Below the pieces are notes generated by a model that was not told the origin of the DNA, did not search any database, and saw only the letters and a program-made list of their open reading frames with translations. From NCBI GenBank assembly GCA_041748075.1, contig JBGTDX010000084.1, positions 1 to 8,244 on the forward strand: a stretch of 8,244 nucleotides of DNA, in the 5' to 3' direction. The translations under genes and the position numbers were made by a program. Origin of the DNA: JBGSYJ01 sp041748075 (GTDB lineage Bacteria > Acidobacteriota > Thermoanaerobaculia > Gp7-AA8). How positions within the stretch are numbered: position 1 is the first letter of the stretch; the number at the start of each line of letters is the position of its first letter. Shown here piece by piece: positions 1 through 6,893 of the stretch.

Positions 1-1334
1 GAACGATTCTCTTCACTCCCACGCCGACCGAGGCGATTTACCGCGTCTCGTCCGCAGGAGGGACACCCACGCAGGTCACCACTCTCGATCCCGAAAAGCA
101 GGAGCAGTCGCACCGCTACCCGGATTTCCTCCCGGACGGAAGGCACTTCCTCTTCCTCGTCGAGGGAAGCGAGGTGGCCGGCGACCCGCACACGGGTTTC
201 GGCCTATGGGTCGGTTCGCTCGACTCCCCAGATCGAACGTGGCTGCTCAAGACCGACGCTTCGGCGCGTTACTCGAAGGACGGTTACGTGCTTTTCCTGC
301 GCGACCGCACTCTGTTCGCCCAACGCTTTGATGCAGGATCCGGAACGCTCGATGCCGAGGCGGTTCCGATCGCCGAGAACTTCACGCGCACCAATCGCTG
401 GGAGGCGACCTTCAGCGTGTCGAACACCGGCCTTCTCGCCTATCAGGCCGGGCTCGCCTCGGAGTCCTCCGAAATCGTCCTGCTCGATCGCGACGGGAAC
501 GTCGTGCAGGTCGTCGGAAAGCCGGCGGAGTACACGACTGTGGCTCTCTCGAGGGACGGGAAACGGGTGGCTGCCGGAGTCGTCGACCCGAAGACCCAGA
601 AGAGCGACATCTGGGTGCTCGACTCCGAGCGCGGCACGTCCACGCGCCTGACATTCGACCCCGAGGACGACGTGCAGCCCCTATGGTCCCACGATGACCG
701 CTACATCTACTTCACCGGCCGCAGGCAGGGAAAAGGAGACATCTATCGGAAATCGAGTGCGGGGACGGGCGAAGACGAGCTCGTTCTCGCGGATCCGGAG
801 CTCAGTATCCTCTACAGCCAGACGGCTGACGGACGTCTCGGCGCATTCATCACGCTGAAACCGAAGACGGGGTGGGACATCTCTTTTTTGAACCTGGAGA
901 CGGGCGCGGTCGAGACGTTCCTCACGACGCCGTTCGTCGAAGTGGCTCCGGCGCTCTCGCGCGACGGCCGCTTCGTCGCTTATTCTTCGAACGAATCGGG
1001 CCGCCCGGAGATCTACGTGCAGCGCATCGGAAGCGAGGGGGGCAAGTGGCAGATCTCGAGCGAAGGTGGAACCCGGCCCCGGTGGGCACGCAACGATCGG
1101 GAGCTCGTCTTCCTCAGCCCGGACTACGAGCTCATGATCGCCGACGTGAATCTCGAGCCGGTGCTCACGGCCTCGGTCCCGCGCGTCTGGATGGATCCCG
1201 GGGTAAAGCAGGCCCTGGGACCACAGCACGACGTCTCCCCGGATGGCTCCCGCGTTCTCGTGAACCGCGCGCTCGACAAGCCGAACGTGGCACCCGTCAC
1301 GCTCGTTCAGAACTGGACGGAGGGATTGAAGTAG
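1..1334 (+). CDS. PD40/TolB-like beta-propeller protein, C-terminal part (probable Ser/Thr kinase tail)
   Basis: The reading frame is open from base 3, with no stop before TAG at 1332-1334, so the gene begins left of the window; the GTG at 174 is an internal valine. About 443 residues are visible and consist of beta-propeller blades of the PD40/TolB type, recognisable by Ser-x-Asp-Gly turns followed by hydrophobic strands: SRDGKRVAAG, SHDDRYIYFTG, SRDGRFVAYSS and SPDGSRVLVNR. The last residues (VTLVQNWTEGLK) resemble the usual end of acidobacterial Ser/Thr protein kinases that carry a periplasmic propeller after a kinase domain and one membrane helix. The kinase domain itself is not in the window, so that part is inferred. 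It could instead be a stand-alone propeller protein. In this family the propeller is thought to bind ligands or proteins outside the membrane. The next gene on this strand has its own promoter, so this one is probably transcribed separately. Confidence 0.88.
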   Translation, partial: TILFTPTPTEAIYRVSSAGGTPTQVTTLDPEKQEQSHRYPDFLPDGRHFLFLVEGSEVAGDPHTGFGLWVGSLDSPDRTWLLKTDASARYSKDGYVLFLRDRTLFAQRFDAGSGTLDAEAVPIAENFTRTNRWEATFSVSNTGLLAYQAGLASESSEIVLLDRDGNVVQVVGKPAEYTTVALSRDGKRVAAGVVDPKTQKSDIWVLDSERGTSTRLTFDPEDDVQPLWSHDDRYIYFTGRRQGKGDIYRKSSAGTGEDELVLADPELSILYSQTADGRLGAFITLKPKTGWDISFLNLETGAVETFLTTPFVEVAPALSRDGRFVAYSSNESGRPEIYVQRIGSEGGKWQISSEGGTRPRWARNDRELVFLSPDYELMIADVNLEPVLTASVPRVWMDPGVKQALGPQHDVSPDGSRVLVNRALDKPNVAPVTLVQNWTEGLK

Positions 1335-1405
1335 GCCAGCGGATTGGTGCACCCGAGAACGTCTTTCGTGGCGCCGCCCGGTGAACGCCGGACGTCAGAA
1401 TATCG

Positions 1406-1435
1406 TTGAACGGCTGTCGGTCGAGTGGGTATAGT
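1406..1435 (+). promoter_or_regulatory. Putative sigma70-type promoter for the small membrane protein
   Basis: A TTGAAC hexamer at 1406-1411 (4 of 6 match to the -35 consensus) is followed after 18 bases by TATAGT at 1430-1435 (5 of 6 match to the -10 consensus). Transcription would start near 1442, giving a leader of about 40 bases before the ATG at 1484. The surrounding 1335-1483 spacer holds nothing else I recognise. The match is by eye and unproven, but such an AT-rich -10 stands out in this GC-rich sequence. Confidence 0.5.
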
Positions 1436-1470
1436 TCAAGCTTCCCACGCAGACAGGACTTGCTCGGAGA

Positions 1471-1475
1471 AGGAG
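1471..1475 (+). promoter_or_regulatory. Ribosome binding site AGGAG
   Basis: AGGAG lies 8 bases before the ATG at 1484, inside a purine-rich run (1466-1483). It decides the start of the small membrane protein: the in-frame TTG further upstream at 1406 coincides with the putative -35 box and lacks any such site. Confidence 0.7.
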
Positions 1476-1483
1476 AAGAAGGA

Positions 1484-1723
1484 ATGAGCAGAGCCGGAAT
1501 GATCGCGCTGATCCTGGGGCTCATCGGTGGACTGCTCGGCGGCGCAGTCCTGCTGGTTTCTCTCCTGCTCCCAGTCCTGACCAACGGGCGAACCAGTTGG
1601 GAGGAGGCGCTGTTCGGGATCATCCCCGGCGTCCTGCTGCTTTGTCTCTCGTTCGTCATCGCGGTGGCCGGGGCGGTCATGATATTCCTGGAAAAGAGGA
1701 AGACCCGGACCGCTCCCGTATGA
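1484..1723 (+). CDS. Small two-helix membrane protein (79 aa), function unknown
   Basis: The protein has two strongly hydrophobic segments. The first spans about residues 6-32 and is rich in Gly and Leu (GLIGGLLGG), which would allow tight helix packing. The second spans about residues 43-69. A short loop with NGRTSWEE joins them. The C-terminus is basic (EKRKTRTAPV), which by the positive-inside rule places it, and hence also the N-terminus, in the cytoplasm. The ATG at 1484 is chosen over the TTG at 1406 because of the AGGAG 8 bases upstream and because the longer version would put a polar 26-residue leader before the first helix. I do not recognise a named family. It lies alone between a propeller gene upstream and a convergent thioredoxin gene downstream, so the context gives no function. 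Confidence 0.72.
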   Translation: MSRAGMIALILGLIGGLLGGAVLLVSLLLPVLTNGRTSWEEALFGIIPGVLLLCLSFVIAVAGAVMIFLEKRKTRTAPV

Positions 1724-1865
1724 GCAACCACGCGCATCAATCGTGACGAACAGCGAGGCCGCTGGTCGAGGGTCAGGCCTTCGGACGTTCGAAGAACTGC
1801 ATCGCCGCGTTCCGCTGAAGTGATCCGGGAACAACTCCCGCAGATCGCCGCGCAAGCGAACGCGA

Positions 1866-2696
1866 TCACTGCACGTCGCCGGCCGTCCCGCGAACACGAT
1901 CGATCTCCTCACCGAGACGCGTTGCGATGTCCGGAGAGCCTCCCACAATGTCGCTCATGATCGTGCCGTCGGGGGAGATGATGAGGTGACGCGGAAACTG
2001 ATTGCCGAATGTGGTCATCAGCTTCTCGTCTCCGAATGATTGACGGTAGTCGAACGGATGCTTCAGGAGAAATCGCCGAAGCGTCTCGGGCTCATCGAGA
2101 GCGACGGCAAGAAAAACGATGTCGTCCGCGGCACGGCTTTCGGCCAGCTGGTTGAGGCTGGGGATCTCCTCCTTGCAGGGAACGCAGTAGGTGGCCCACC
2201 AGTTGAGCACCACCCACTTTCCCCGAAACTCGGAGACATTGAACGAAGCGCCGTCGACTGCGCGCAGCGTCTGATCAGGAATCGGCTCGCCTCGGGAGAC
2301 TACGCTGCTTTTCTCACCGGACCATCTGTACATGAGAATGCGATTCTCTCGATCGAGCTGAAGATGCAGCACCCGCTCGATGCCTGAATCCACGCCGACG
2401 CTGTGCCGCCCCTCGGCGACCTCGCCCGCCGGCTCGAGTGAAAGCTGCGCCAGCGACGAGCCGTTCTCGTGCCGGTTGAGGAGCCAGAACGCTTCCTCCC
2501 GTTCGTCGGTCCGCTCGATCCATACGAATGTGTCCTGCGGCGAAACGCGGGCATGCCATCCCGTCTCGTACTTGCGGGCCAGCGGAGGAAAATCGGGAAG
2601 GCCCTGAGTGAGCTCGATCTGCGTGGCAGCCGTCTCGCTGCCGACTGCCGGGGAGGCCATCAGAAGAAAAAGAGCGAAAGAGAGTTCGGTCATCAC
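1866..2696 (-). CDS. TlpA-like exported thioredoxin-family protein
   Basis: A TlpA/ResA-type thiol-disulfide oxidoreductase or similar extracytoplasmic redox protein. Residues 1-20 form a hydrophobic export signal (FALFLLMASPAVGS, cleavage probably after AVGS) with no lipobox Cys. Residues about 25-130 form a beta-rich domain I cannot name. The thioredoxin domain follows at about 134-270: GEPIPDQTLRAVDG, then FRGKWVVLNWWATYC with active site C171-V-P-C174, KEEIPSLNQL, a second strand (IVFLAVALDE), the probable cis-proline P235 in FPRHLIISPDG and the closing helix. The family normally keeps periplasmic thiols reduced, for example in cytochrome c maturation; no cytochrome genes are nearby, so the substrate is unknown. 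GTG at 2696 and ATG at 2693 are adjacent and either may start translation; no start codon exists further upstream before a stop. The ribosome site is weak (AGGG). Oddly, the signal lacks the usual Lys/Arg before the hydrophobic core. Confidence 0.9.
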   Translation of the reverse strand: MMTELSFALFLLMASPAVGSETAATQIELTQGLPDFPPLARKYETGWHARVSPQDTFVWIERTDEREEAFWLLNRHENGSSLAQLSLEPAGEVAEGRHSVGVDSGIERVLHLQLDRENRILMYRWSGEKSSVVSRGEPIPDQTLRAVDGASFNVSEFRGKWVVLNWWATYCVPCKEEIPSLNQLAESRAADDIVFLAVALDEPETLRRFLLKHPFDYRQSFGDEKLMTTFGNQFPRHLIISPDGTIMSDIVGGSPDIATRLGEEIDRVRGTAGDVQ

Positions 2697-2989
2697 CCTA
2701 CGACGCCCGAGGATGACAGAACGTTTCCCGGCACGTGGTTTCGCGTAGGAATAGGGGCGGCAGCGAACGCCGCCGTTTCCGGCTCACCTTCGTGCCGCGC
2801 GCCGCCGGCGTCGCATGAACGATCGGAGAATCGACTCCATCCGTCGGTCGCTTATTTCATCCCTCGCCGAGCAGAAGCATGGAGACATTCGAGCAGGGGC
2901 GATCGTCCGCTCCGTGGAGTCGCTGATCGTACTGATCGTGCGCGGCGAGTTGGTTTGCCACCGCAACCCGGAACCGGACCGCCGAAGAG
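2697..2989. other. Divergent spacer, possibly holding a frameshifted gene start
   Basis: This stretch separates the divergent thioredoxin gene and the damaged gene. From ATG 2815 another plus-strand frame, one base out of register with the gene at 2990, stays open to 3030 with GC-rich third positions (for example RSVESLIVLIVRGELVC). It may be the displaced 5' part of that gene, but it has no ribosome binding site and no signal peptide. I found no clear promoter hexamers for either gene. Confidence 0.3.
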
Positions 2990-3367
2990 ATGCAGGCCGA
3001 GATGGACCAGGTCGCCGGGCGACTGGATGAATCGGAGCAGCTGGATACCGAATTGAAAAAGTCCACGTCAAAGGACCTGTTGAAGATGGCCGGCAGCAAA
3101 GCGATCACGTTCGAGGACGTTGCCGGCGTCGGCGATGAGGCGCGCGTCAGCGACGACGGCACGGTGTACGCTCGGGTGGACAATCTCACCTTCATGGTTT
3201 CGGCTTACAAGGGTCCCACGGCTCCGCCACTCGATTTCCAGGGCGCGGACCTCCAGCAGATGGCAGCGATCGGAAAAGAGCATGCCGCTCAGTGGGCCAT
3301 TGAAACTGCGCCGCAGCGCAAGGCGGACGGCATCCGATTGGCGCGCGCCATCGTCGCTGCACTCTAG
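2990..3367 (+). CDS. Hypothetical protein, probably the 3' part of a damaged gene
   Basis: The 125-residue frame has codon use that looks genuinely coding (mostly G or C in third positions) and ends at TAG 3365-3367. The N-terminal third is a charged helix (MQAEMDQVAGRLDESEQLDTELKK). It is followed by a beta-rich segment, AGVGDEARVSDDGTVYARVD then NLTFMVSAYKG, and a C-terminal helix ending IRLARAIVAAL. The pattern Gly-x-Gly-Asp-Glu-Ala, then a tyrosine strand, then a hydrophobic strand resembles the C-terminal half of small secreted or lipoprotein-like hypothetical proteins; this is my impression, not a family match. The first available start, ATG 2990, has no ribosome binding site, and coding-like sequence continues 5' of it (SWFATATRNRTAEE) back to TGA 2933-2935, so the true N-terminus seems lost or shifted into another frame. 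No signal peptide is visible. Function unknown. Confidence 0.6.
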   Translation: MQAEMDQVAGRLDESEQLDTELKKSTSKDLLKMAGSKAITFEDVAGVGDEARVSDDGTVYARVDNLTFMVSAYKGPTAPPLDFQGADLQQMAAIGKEHAAQWAIETAPQRKADGIRLARAIVAAL

Positions 3368-3591
3368 GGCGAAATCCGCGCTCCGAACTGGATGGAGAAG
3401 TTGGCGTCACAGCTCGAATCTAAACTTTACTTCACAAAGTGCCGGGATCGCGTGCCAAAGGGCGAAGGCGTGGTCCGCGGACGGCAGAATCCGGGGCTCG
3501 ATCGGCCGGGGCAAACCCCGCCCTCGGGTTGGTGCGGCGCTCTGCACGTGTCAATTATTGCAACGAGTTACAAAAGCTGGCTTTCGAACGC

Positions 3592-3662
3592 GGATCTGAG
3601 CTGAAGCTGCGACCCCACTTCTGCGGACCCGGATCTGAGCTGAAGCTGCGACCCCACTTCTG
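3592..3662. repeat. Two perfect 32-bp direct repeats with a 39-bp period
   Basis: The unit runs 3592-3623 and recurs identically at 3631-3662, separated by CGGACCC. It begins GGATCTGAGCTGAAG and ends CCCCACTTCTG. The 39-base period is a multiple of three, so one plus-strand frame reads GSELKLRPHF twice, but there is no supporting gene context. Two copies are too few for a CRISPR array and the spacer is only 7 bases. It may be a member of a dispersed intergenic repeat family. Confidence 0.85.
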
Positions 3663-3677
3663 GTTCCACTTCTGGTT
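3654..3677. repeat. 12-bp tandem duplication (CCACTTCTGGTT twice)
   Basis: CCACTTCTGGTT occurs at 3654-3665 and again at 3666-3677. The first copy overlaps the end of the second 32-bp repeat, so CCACTTCTG appears three times in the region (3615, 3654 and 3666). The arrangement suggests nested slippage-type duplications. Confidence 0.8.
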
Positions 3678-3800
3678 CGCACGGCTTTCCCACTGTGGTG
3701 CATCGTTCGAGGTATATGTCAGCAGTACGGGAGGGTGAGTCTTCTGTCTCGGCGGCGCCCGCGCGGTCCGGATGAAGGCGTCGCGCGAGCGCCTCCGTTC

Positions 3801-5924
3801 TCAACGCGACGCGACGTCGTCTTGCGAGCTCGGGAGGAAGTTCTCGAGGACCCACAGCTCTCCCCTCGAGGTTCCGGCCGTGAAGCCAATCTGGTTTCCG
3901 TTCGGGTGGATCCGCATTCCCCTGAGCTGCGGCATCGCAATTCCGAGCGGCTCCGACGGCCCGCCCGCAACGGGAACTCGCCAAAGCTCGACAGTCCGAT
4001 TCTTCGGCGACCAACTCTCCCAGCGTCCGAAAATCACATACTTACCGTCGCCAGTGAACACCATCCCCGCGAAGCCGGCGATGTTCGTTCCCGGCTTCTC
4101 GACCGGCTCTCGAAGCAGATCCCGCCTCTCTCCCGTCTCGAAATCCGTGATCGTGATCAGATCCTCTTTGCGGTAGTCGTTCTCCTGCTCCCGAATGAGC
4201 ATGTACCGCCCGTCTGGTGAGATGGTGACGAAGCTGGTCGTCGGCTCCTGGGTACTCTCGTACACAACCGTACCTTTACCAGTCTCAACCTCGTACGCCA
4301 TAATCCTGAACTTCCCTTCGAAAGGCTCCGGGTAATAAAGCAGTTTCCCGTCCGGAGAGAAGGTCGCCCCGCGTCCTGAGCTGTCTGTAATCTCTCGTAC
4401 TTCGCCGGTCTCGGCATCGACGAGAAAGAACCTGACTCCCGAAGAGGCAAAGGTGCGTCCCGTCACGGCGAAATACTTCCCGTCGGGGGACCAGGCAATC
4501 GGGTCTCCCGGAAGAGGCCGGATTTTTGCGGTGATCGACGTCTCCTTACCCGATTCGGCGTCGCGCACGACATAACGGGGGGAGCTCACACCCGACTGCC
4601 CCGAGACGAACGCGATTTTCGACCCATCGCCGTTCCAGATCGGCCAGCGATCCTGACCGATCCGGTCCGTGAGGCGGCGCGGCTTCCCCTGCGGAAGTCC
4701 CTGATCATCGATGTCGATGATGTACCCATCGAGGATCTGCGTCATTGTTCCGAAGTAAAAATCATTACTGGAGCTCAAGCCGAAGGTCTGATCTGCAGGA
4801 ACCTGACGAAGAACCTCCGGCTCGCCGACGGGACGACCGTCTCGGATCGGGATCGCCCAGAGAGCGTTCTCGCCGCTCCGATGGCTGCCGAAGATCACCT
4901 GATCTCCCGCCAGAGAAAATCCAATGGCTGCCTCGGTCGGAGACTTTTCCTGAACCAGAAGGTTGGCCTCACCTCCCGCAGCCGGTATCAGAAAGATGCC
5001 TCCGTCCTTCTGACCACTCGGGCGTGGCTTCATGAACAACACCCATTTTCCGTCGGGAGAGAACTCCACCGGGTGCGCATGACTCTCAAAACGCCCGAGA
5101 GTCTGGAATCTCAACGTAGCAAGCGTCAGAATGCCCAGTTCGTGTCGCCCCTCGACACGCTCCAGGCTCACGAGCAGTCGCTTTCCATCGGGGGAAAAGC
5201 GGCCGGGCTCGACATAGCGAATCGTCTCATCCGCCAGAAGTACACGTGACTCCGACTCTCCATCGGTCGAGACCACCCGAAGCTCGACAGGACAAAGCTT
5301 CAACTGACAGCCGCTCCTGTACCACGTATACGCCAGAAGCTTTCCATCAGCAGAGAAGCGAGACTGCCCACCGAATTCGTCGTCTTCCCCCCACGGCCCG
5401 CTGTTGGTGAGACGGCGGCGTTCGCCGGTCCGGAGGTCCCGGATCGCCAAATCACCCGTGTCCCACGCGATGTAAGAAAAATAGCGCCCGTCGCGGGAGA
5501 CCTCTCCCTCCATATCAGGGAGCTCGTCCCAGAGACGTCTTGCGGCCGGATCGGACGGCATGGAGGCTGTCCTCACCGCGGGTGCTTCCAGTCTTGCAAG
5601 CCGCTCCCGCGCCGCCGCCACGGCATTCTGCTGGTCCGCGAACTCGTTGACGATCCGCGCGTACGCTTTCTTGGCCTCCGCCTTGCCGAGTTTCTCGTAC
5701 GCGGATCCCATCTGCAGCAGAGCCCTGACCGCGAGAGCTCGATCCGAGCCCGCCTGCTTCACGACCTGCCCGTAGAGATCGATCGCCTTCTGCAGATCGC
5801 CGACGGAGCGTTCCGCGACCAGAGCCTGCTGGAACAGATCATGGGCGCTGCCTCCGAACACCGGGAGAGCCACGAGAAGAAGCACTGCCATGATGGTGAT
5901 TGAATGTCCCGTCGAGTGTCTCAT
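3801..5924 (-). CDS. Secreted TPR-PD40 beta-propeller protein (707 aa)
   Basis: Residues 1-27 form a clear signal peptide (basic-polar MRHSTGHSIT, then IMAVLLLVALPVFGGSA). Residues about 28-112 are helical, of tetratricopeptide type: HDLFQQALVAERS, KAIDLYGQVVKQ, ALLQMGSAYEKLGK and AYARIVNEFADQ. The rest is a long PD40/TolB-like propeller array with blade signatures near residues 143 (SRDGRYFSYI), 191 (SADGKLLAY), 244 (SPDGKRLLV), 289 (SPDGKWVLF), 431 (NGDGSKIAF), 479 (SPDGKYFAV), 523 (SPDGKLLYY), 569 (SPDGRYMLI), 624 (TGDGKYVIF) and 673 (HPNGNQIGF), enough for two propellers. It ends ELWVLENFLP plus a short polar tail, an ending I associate with this acidobacterial-type family. No catalytic domain is visible; a periplasmic binding or scaffold role is inferred from the architecture. 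The start at ATG 5924 is secured by AAGGAGGA 6 bases upstream. It follows a response regulator gene on the same strand after 288 bases. Confidence 0.92.
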   Translation of the reverse strand: MRHSTGHSITIMAVLLLVALPVFGGSAHDLFQQALVAERSVGDLQKAIDLYGQVVKQAGSDRALAVRALLQMGSAYEKLGKAEAKKAYARIVNEFADQQNAVAAARERLARLEAPAVRTASMPSDPAARRLWDELPDMEGEVSRDGRYFSYIAWDTGDLAIRDLRTGERRRLTNSGPWGEDDEFGGQSRFSADGKLLAYTWYRSGCQLKLCPVELRVVSTDGESESRVLLADETIRYVEPGRFSPDGKRLLVSLERVEGRHELGILTLATLRFQTLGRFESHAHPVEFSPDGKWVLFMKPRPSGQKDGGIFLIPAAGGEANLLVQEKSPTEAAIGFSLAGDQVIFGSHRSGENALWAIPIRDGRPVGEPEVLRQVPADQTFGLSSSNDFYFGTMTQILDGYIIDIDDQGLPQGKPRRLTDRIGQDRWPIWNGDGSKIAFVSGQSGVSSPRYVVRDAESGKETSITAKIRPLPGDPIAWSPDGKYFAVTGRTFASSGVRFFLVDAETGEVREITDSSGRGATFSPDGKLLYYPEPFEGKFRIMAYEVETGKGTVVYESTQEPTTSFVTISPDGRYMLIREQENDYRKEDLITITDFETGERRDLLREPVEKPGTNIAGFAGMVFTGDGKYVIFGRWESWSPKNRTVELWRVPVAGGPSEPLGIAMPQLRGMRIHPNGNQIGFTAGTSRGELWVLENFLPSSQDDVASR

Positions 5925-5930
5925 TGAAGA

Positions 5931-5938
5931 TCCTCCTT
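5931..5938 (-). promoter_or_regulatory. Strong Shine-Dalgarno site AAGGAGGA
   Basis: Read on the minus strand, AAGGAGGA lies 6 bases before the ATG at 5924. It is the best ribosome binding site in the window and fixes the start of the 707-residue propeller protein. Confidence 0.85.
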
Positions 5939-6172
5939 CATCTCTCCCACAATAGGTTCGGCGGCGGCGCGAGTTGTCATCGTCTCTGAGTGCTGAGGTC
6001 GAATCCGTGCAAATTCTCTTTCCCGTCTTTCTCCGGAAATGGTCATGAAAGTGTGGAGCGCCCGGCCCGAGCGAGGGAACGGCGCCGCAAGGAACGATGG
6101 AGTAAAAAGGAGTCCTCTGATTTCGGCTTGTTCACTCATCGCTCATGAACCCTCAGTCTCGACCCCCAACCC

Positions 6173-6208
6173 TTGCACTTTGAACCTTGAACTCTTGAAC
6201 TTTGAACT
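6173..6208. repeat. Degenerate TTGAACT heptamer tandem repeat, about five copies
   Basis: Units are TTGCACT, TTGAACC, TTGAACTC, TTGAACT and TTGAACT, in direct succession. The array starts only 4 bases past the stop codon of the response regulator (minus-strand direction). It is AT-rich against the GC-rich background. The spacing of 7-8 bases does not match the 10-11 base period typical of OmpR-family operators, so simple slippage-derived sequence is the more likely explanation. Confidence 0.75.
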
Positions 6209-6212
6209 GCCT

Positions 6213-6893
6213 CTAAGGCACCCACTTGTAGCCGACGCCGAAGACGGTCAGCAGATGCCGTGGATTCGCGGCATCTTCCTCGAGCTTCGAGCGGAGGGAG
6301 GCGATGTGATTGTCGACGGTGCGGGTCGAGGGATACCGCTCGTAGCCCCACACCTCGTCGAGGAGCATGTCGCGCGACACGACCTCCCCCGGTCGCGAAG
6401 CCATCAGCCGCAGGAGTCCGTACTCCTTTCGCGTTAGATGAATCGGCTCCCCGTCCCTGGTGGCCTCGTAGCGGGGGAAGTCGATTGTCACGTCGTCGAA
6501 CTGGAGCGTTTCGGGAAGCGCTGCCGCGCTGGCGGTGCGGCGCAGGAGAGCGCGGACCCGCGCCAGCAGCTCGCGCAGAGAGAACGGCTTTGTGACGTAG
6601 TCGTCGGCTCCGAGGTCGAGTCCGAGGACGCGATCTCCTTCCTCGCCACGTGCGGTCAGCATCAGAATCGGGGTCGTGTTCCCATCTTCCCGGAGCGAGC
6701 GGCAGACTTCGTAGCCACTCAGCATGGGGAGCATCAGATCGAGGATCACGAGATCCGGCTCCCGCTCACCGACGGCAGCAAGAGCTGCTTCACCGTTGTC
6801 CGCGGGCACCACCTCATAGCCCTCACCCTCGAGGTTGTCGACGAGTCCTCGGAGGATTGCCGGATCGTCTTCGACCACCAGAATCCGTGACAT
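6213..6893 (-). CDS. OmpR/PhoB-family response regulator
   Basis: A full-length 226-residue two-component transcription factor. The receiver domain spans about residues 1-118, with the acidic pocket E8-D9-D10, phospho-acceptor D52 in LVILDLMLPMLSGYEV, the switch threonine T80 (LMLTAR) and K102 in DDYVTKPFSLREL. A short linker leads to a winged-helix DNA-binding domain (about 128-226) with the usual landmarks: LTRKEYGLLRLMASRPGEVV, RDMLLDEVWG, the recognition helix TRTVDNHIASLRSKLEE and the wing VFGVGYKWVP. All residues needed for phosphorylation are present, so it should be functional. GGAGG at 6901-6905 lies 7 bases before the ATG, inside the end of the kinase gene, and the kinase stop overlaps this start as TGATG, which indicates translational coupling. 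The target promoter is unknown; the propeller gene downstream is a candidate. Confidence 0.96.
   Translation of the reverse strand: MSRILVVEDDPAILRGLVDNLEGEGYEVVPADNGEAALAAVGEREPDLVILDLMLPMLSGYEVCRSLREDGNTTPILMLTARGEEGDRVLGLDLGADDYVTKPFSLRELLARVRALLRRTASAAALPETLQFDDVTIDFPRYEATRDGEPIHLTRKEYGLLRLMASRPGEVVSRDMLLDEVWGYERYPSTRTVDNHIASLRSKLEEDAANPRHLLTVFGVGYKWVP

Larger units (their letters stand above)
3368..3800. other. Gene-poor spacer of 433 bases with short tandem repeats
   Basis: No convincing gene lies between the plus-strand gene ending at 3367 and the minus-strand propeller gene ending at 3801. Short frames here lack ribosome binding sites and family signatures. The stretch contains a 5-bp stem with a 4-base loop at 3507-3520 (CGGGG CAAA CCCCG) without a following T-run, a palindrome GTCCGCGGAC near 3473-3482, and the two direct-repeat arrays listed separately. 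Since two genes converge here, transcription of both should end in this region, but I see no clear intrinsic terminator. Confidence 0.6.

Noticed and set aside
681..1352. A 223-residue open frame on the minus strand opposite the first propeller gene
   Set aside because: It is an antisense shadow of a high-GC gene, has an Arg-rich low-complexity composition, and lacks a ribosome binding site or family motifs.
1826..1840. Hairpin CGGGA ACAAC TCCCG between the two convergent genes
   Set aside because: The stem is only 5 bp and no T-run follows, so a terminator call is not supported; hairpins of this size are common by chance in GC-rich DNA.
2469..3056. A 195-residue plus-strand open frame
   Set aside because: Its first part is antisense to the TlpA-like gene and the rest runs out of frame through the damaged gene; composition is Arg/Pro-rich with no motif.
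3507..3520. Intrinsic terminator hairpin CGGGG CAAA CCCCG
   Set aside because: The stem is only 5 bp and no T-run follows on either strand.
3592..3662. CRISPR array
   Set aside because: There are only two copies with a 7-base spacer and no cas genes in the window.
3568..4014. A 148-residue minus-strand frame running through the repeats and the end of the propeller gene
   Set aside because: It overlaps the certain propeller gene in another frame by over 200 bases, and its repetitive C-terminus only reflects the DNA repeats.
5921..6139. A 72-residue minus-strand frame whose stop overlaps the start of the propeller gene as ATGA
   Set aside because: The overlap is attractive, but there is no ribosome binding site at 6139, third positions are not GC-enriched as in the neighbours, and the product resembles no family. 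It contains the propeller gene's own ribosome site in its last codons. It could still be a leader peptide, but I would not annotate it.
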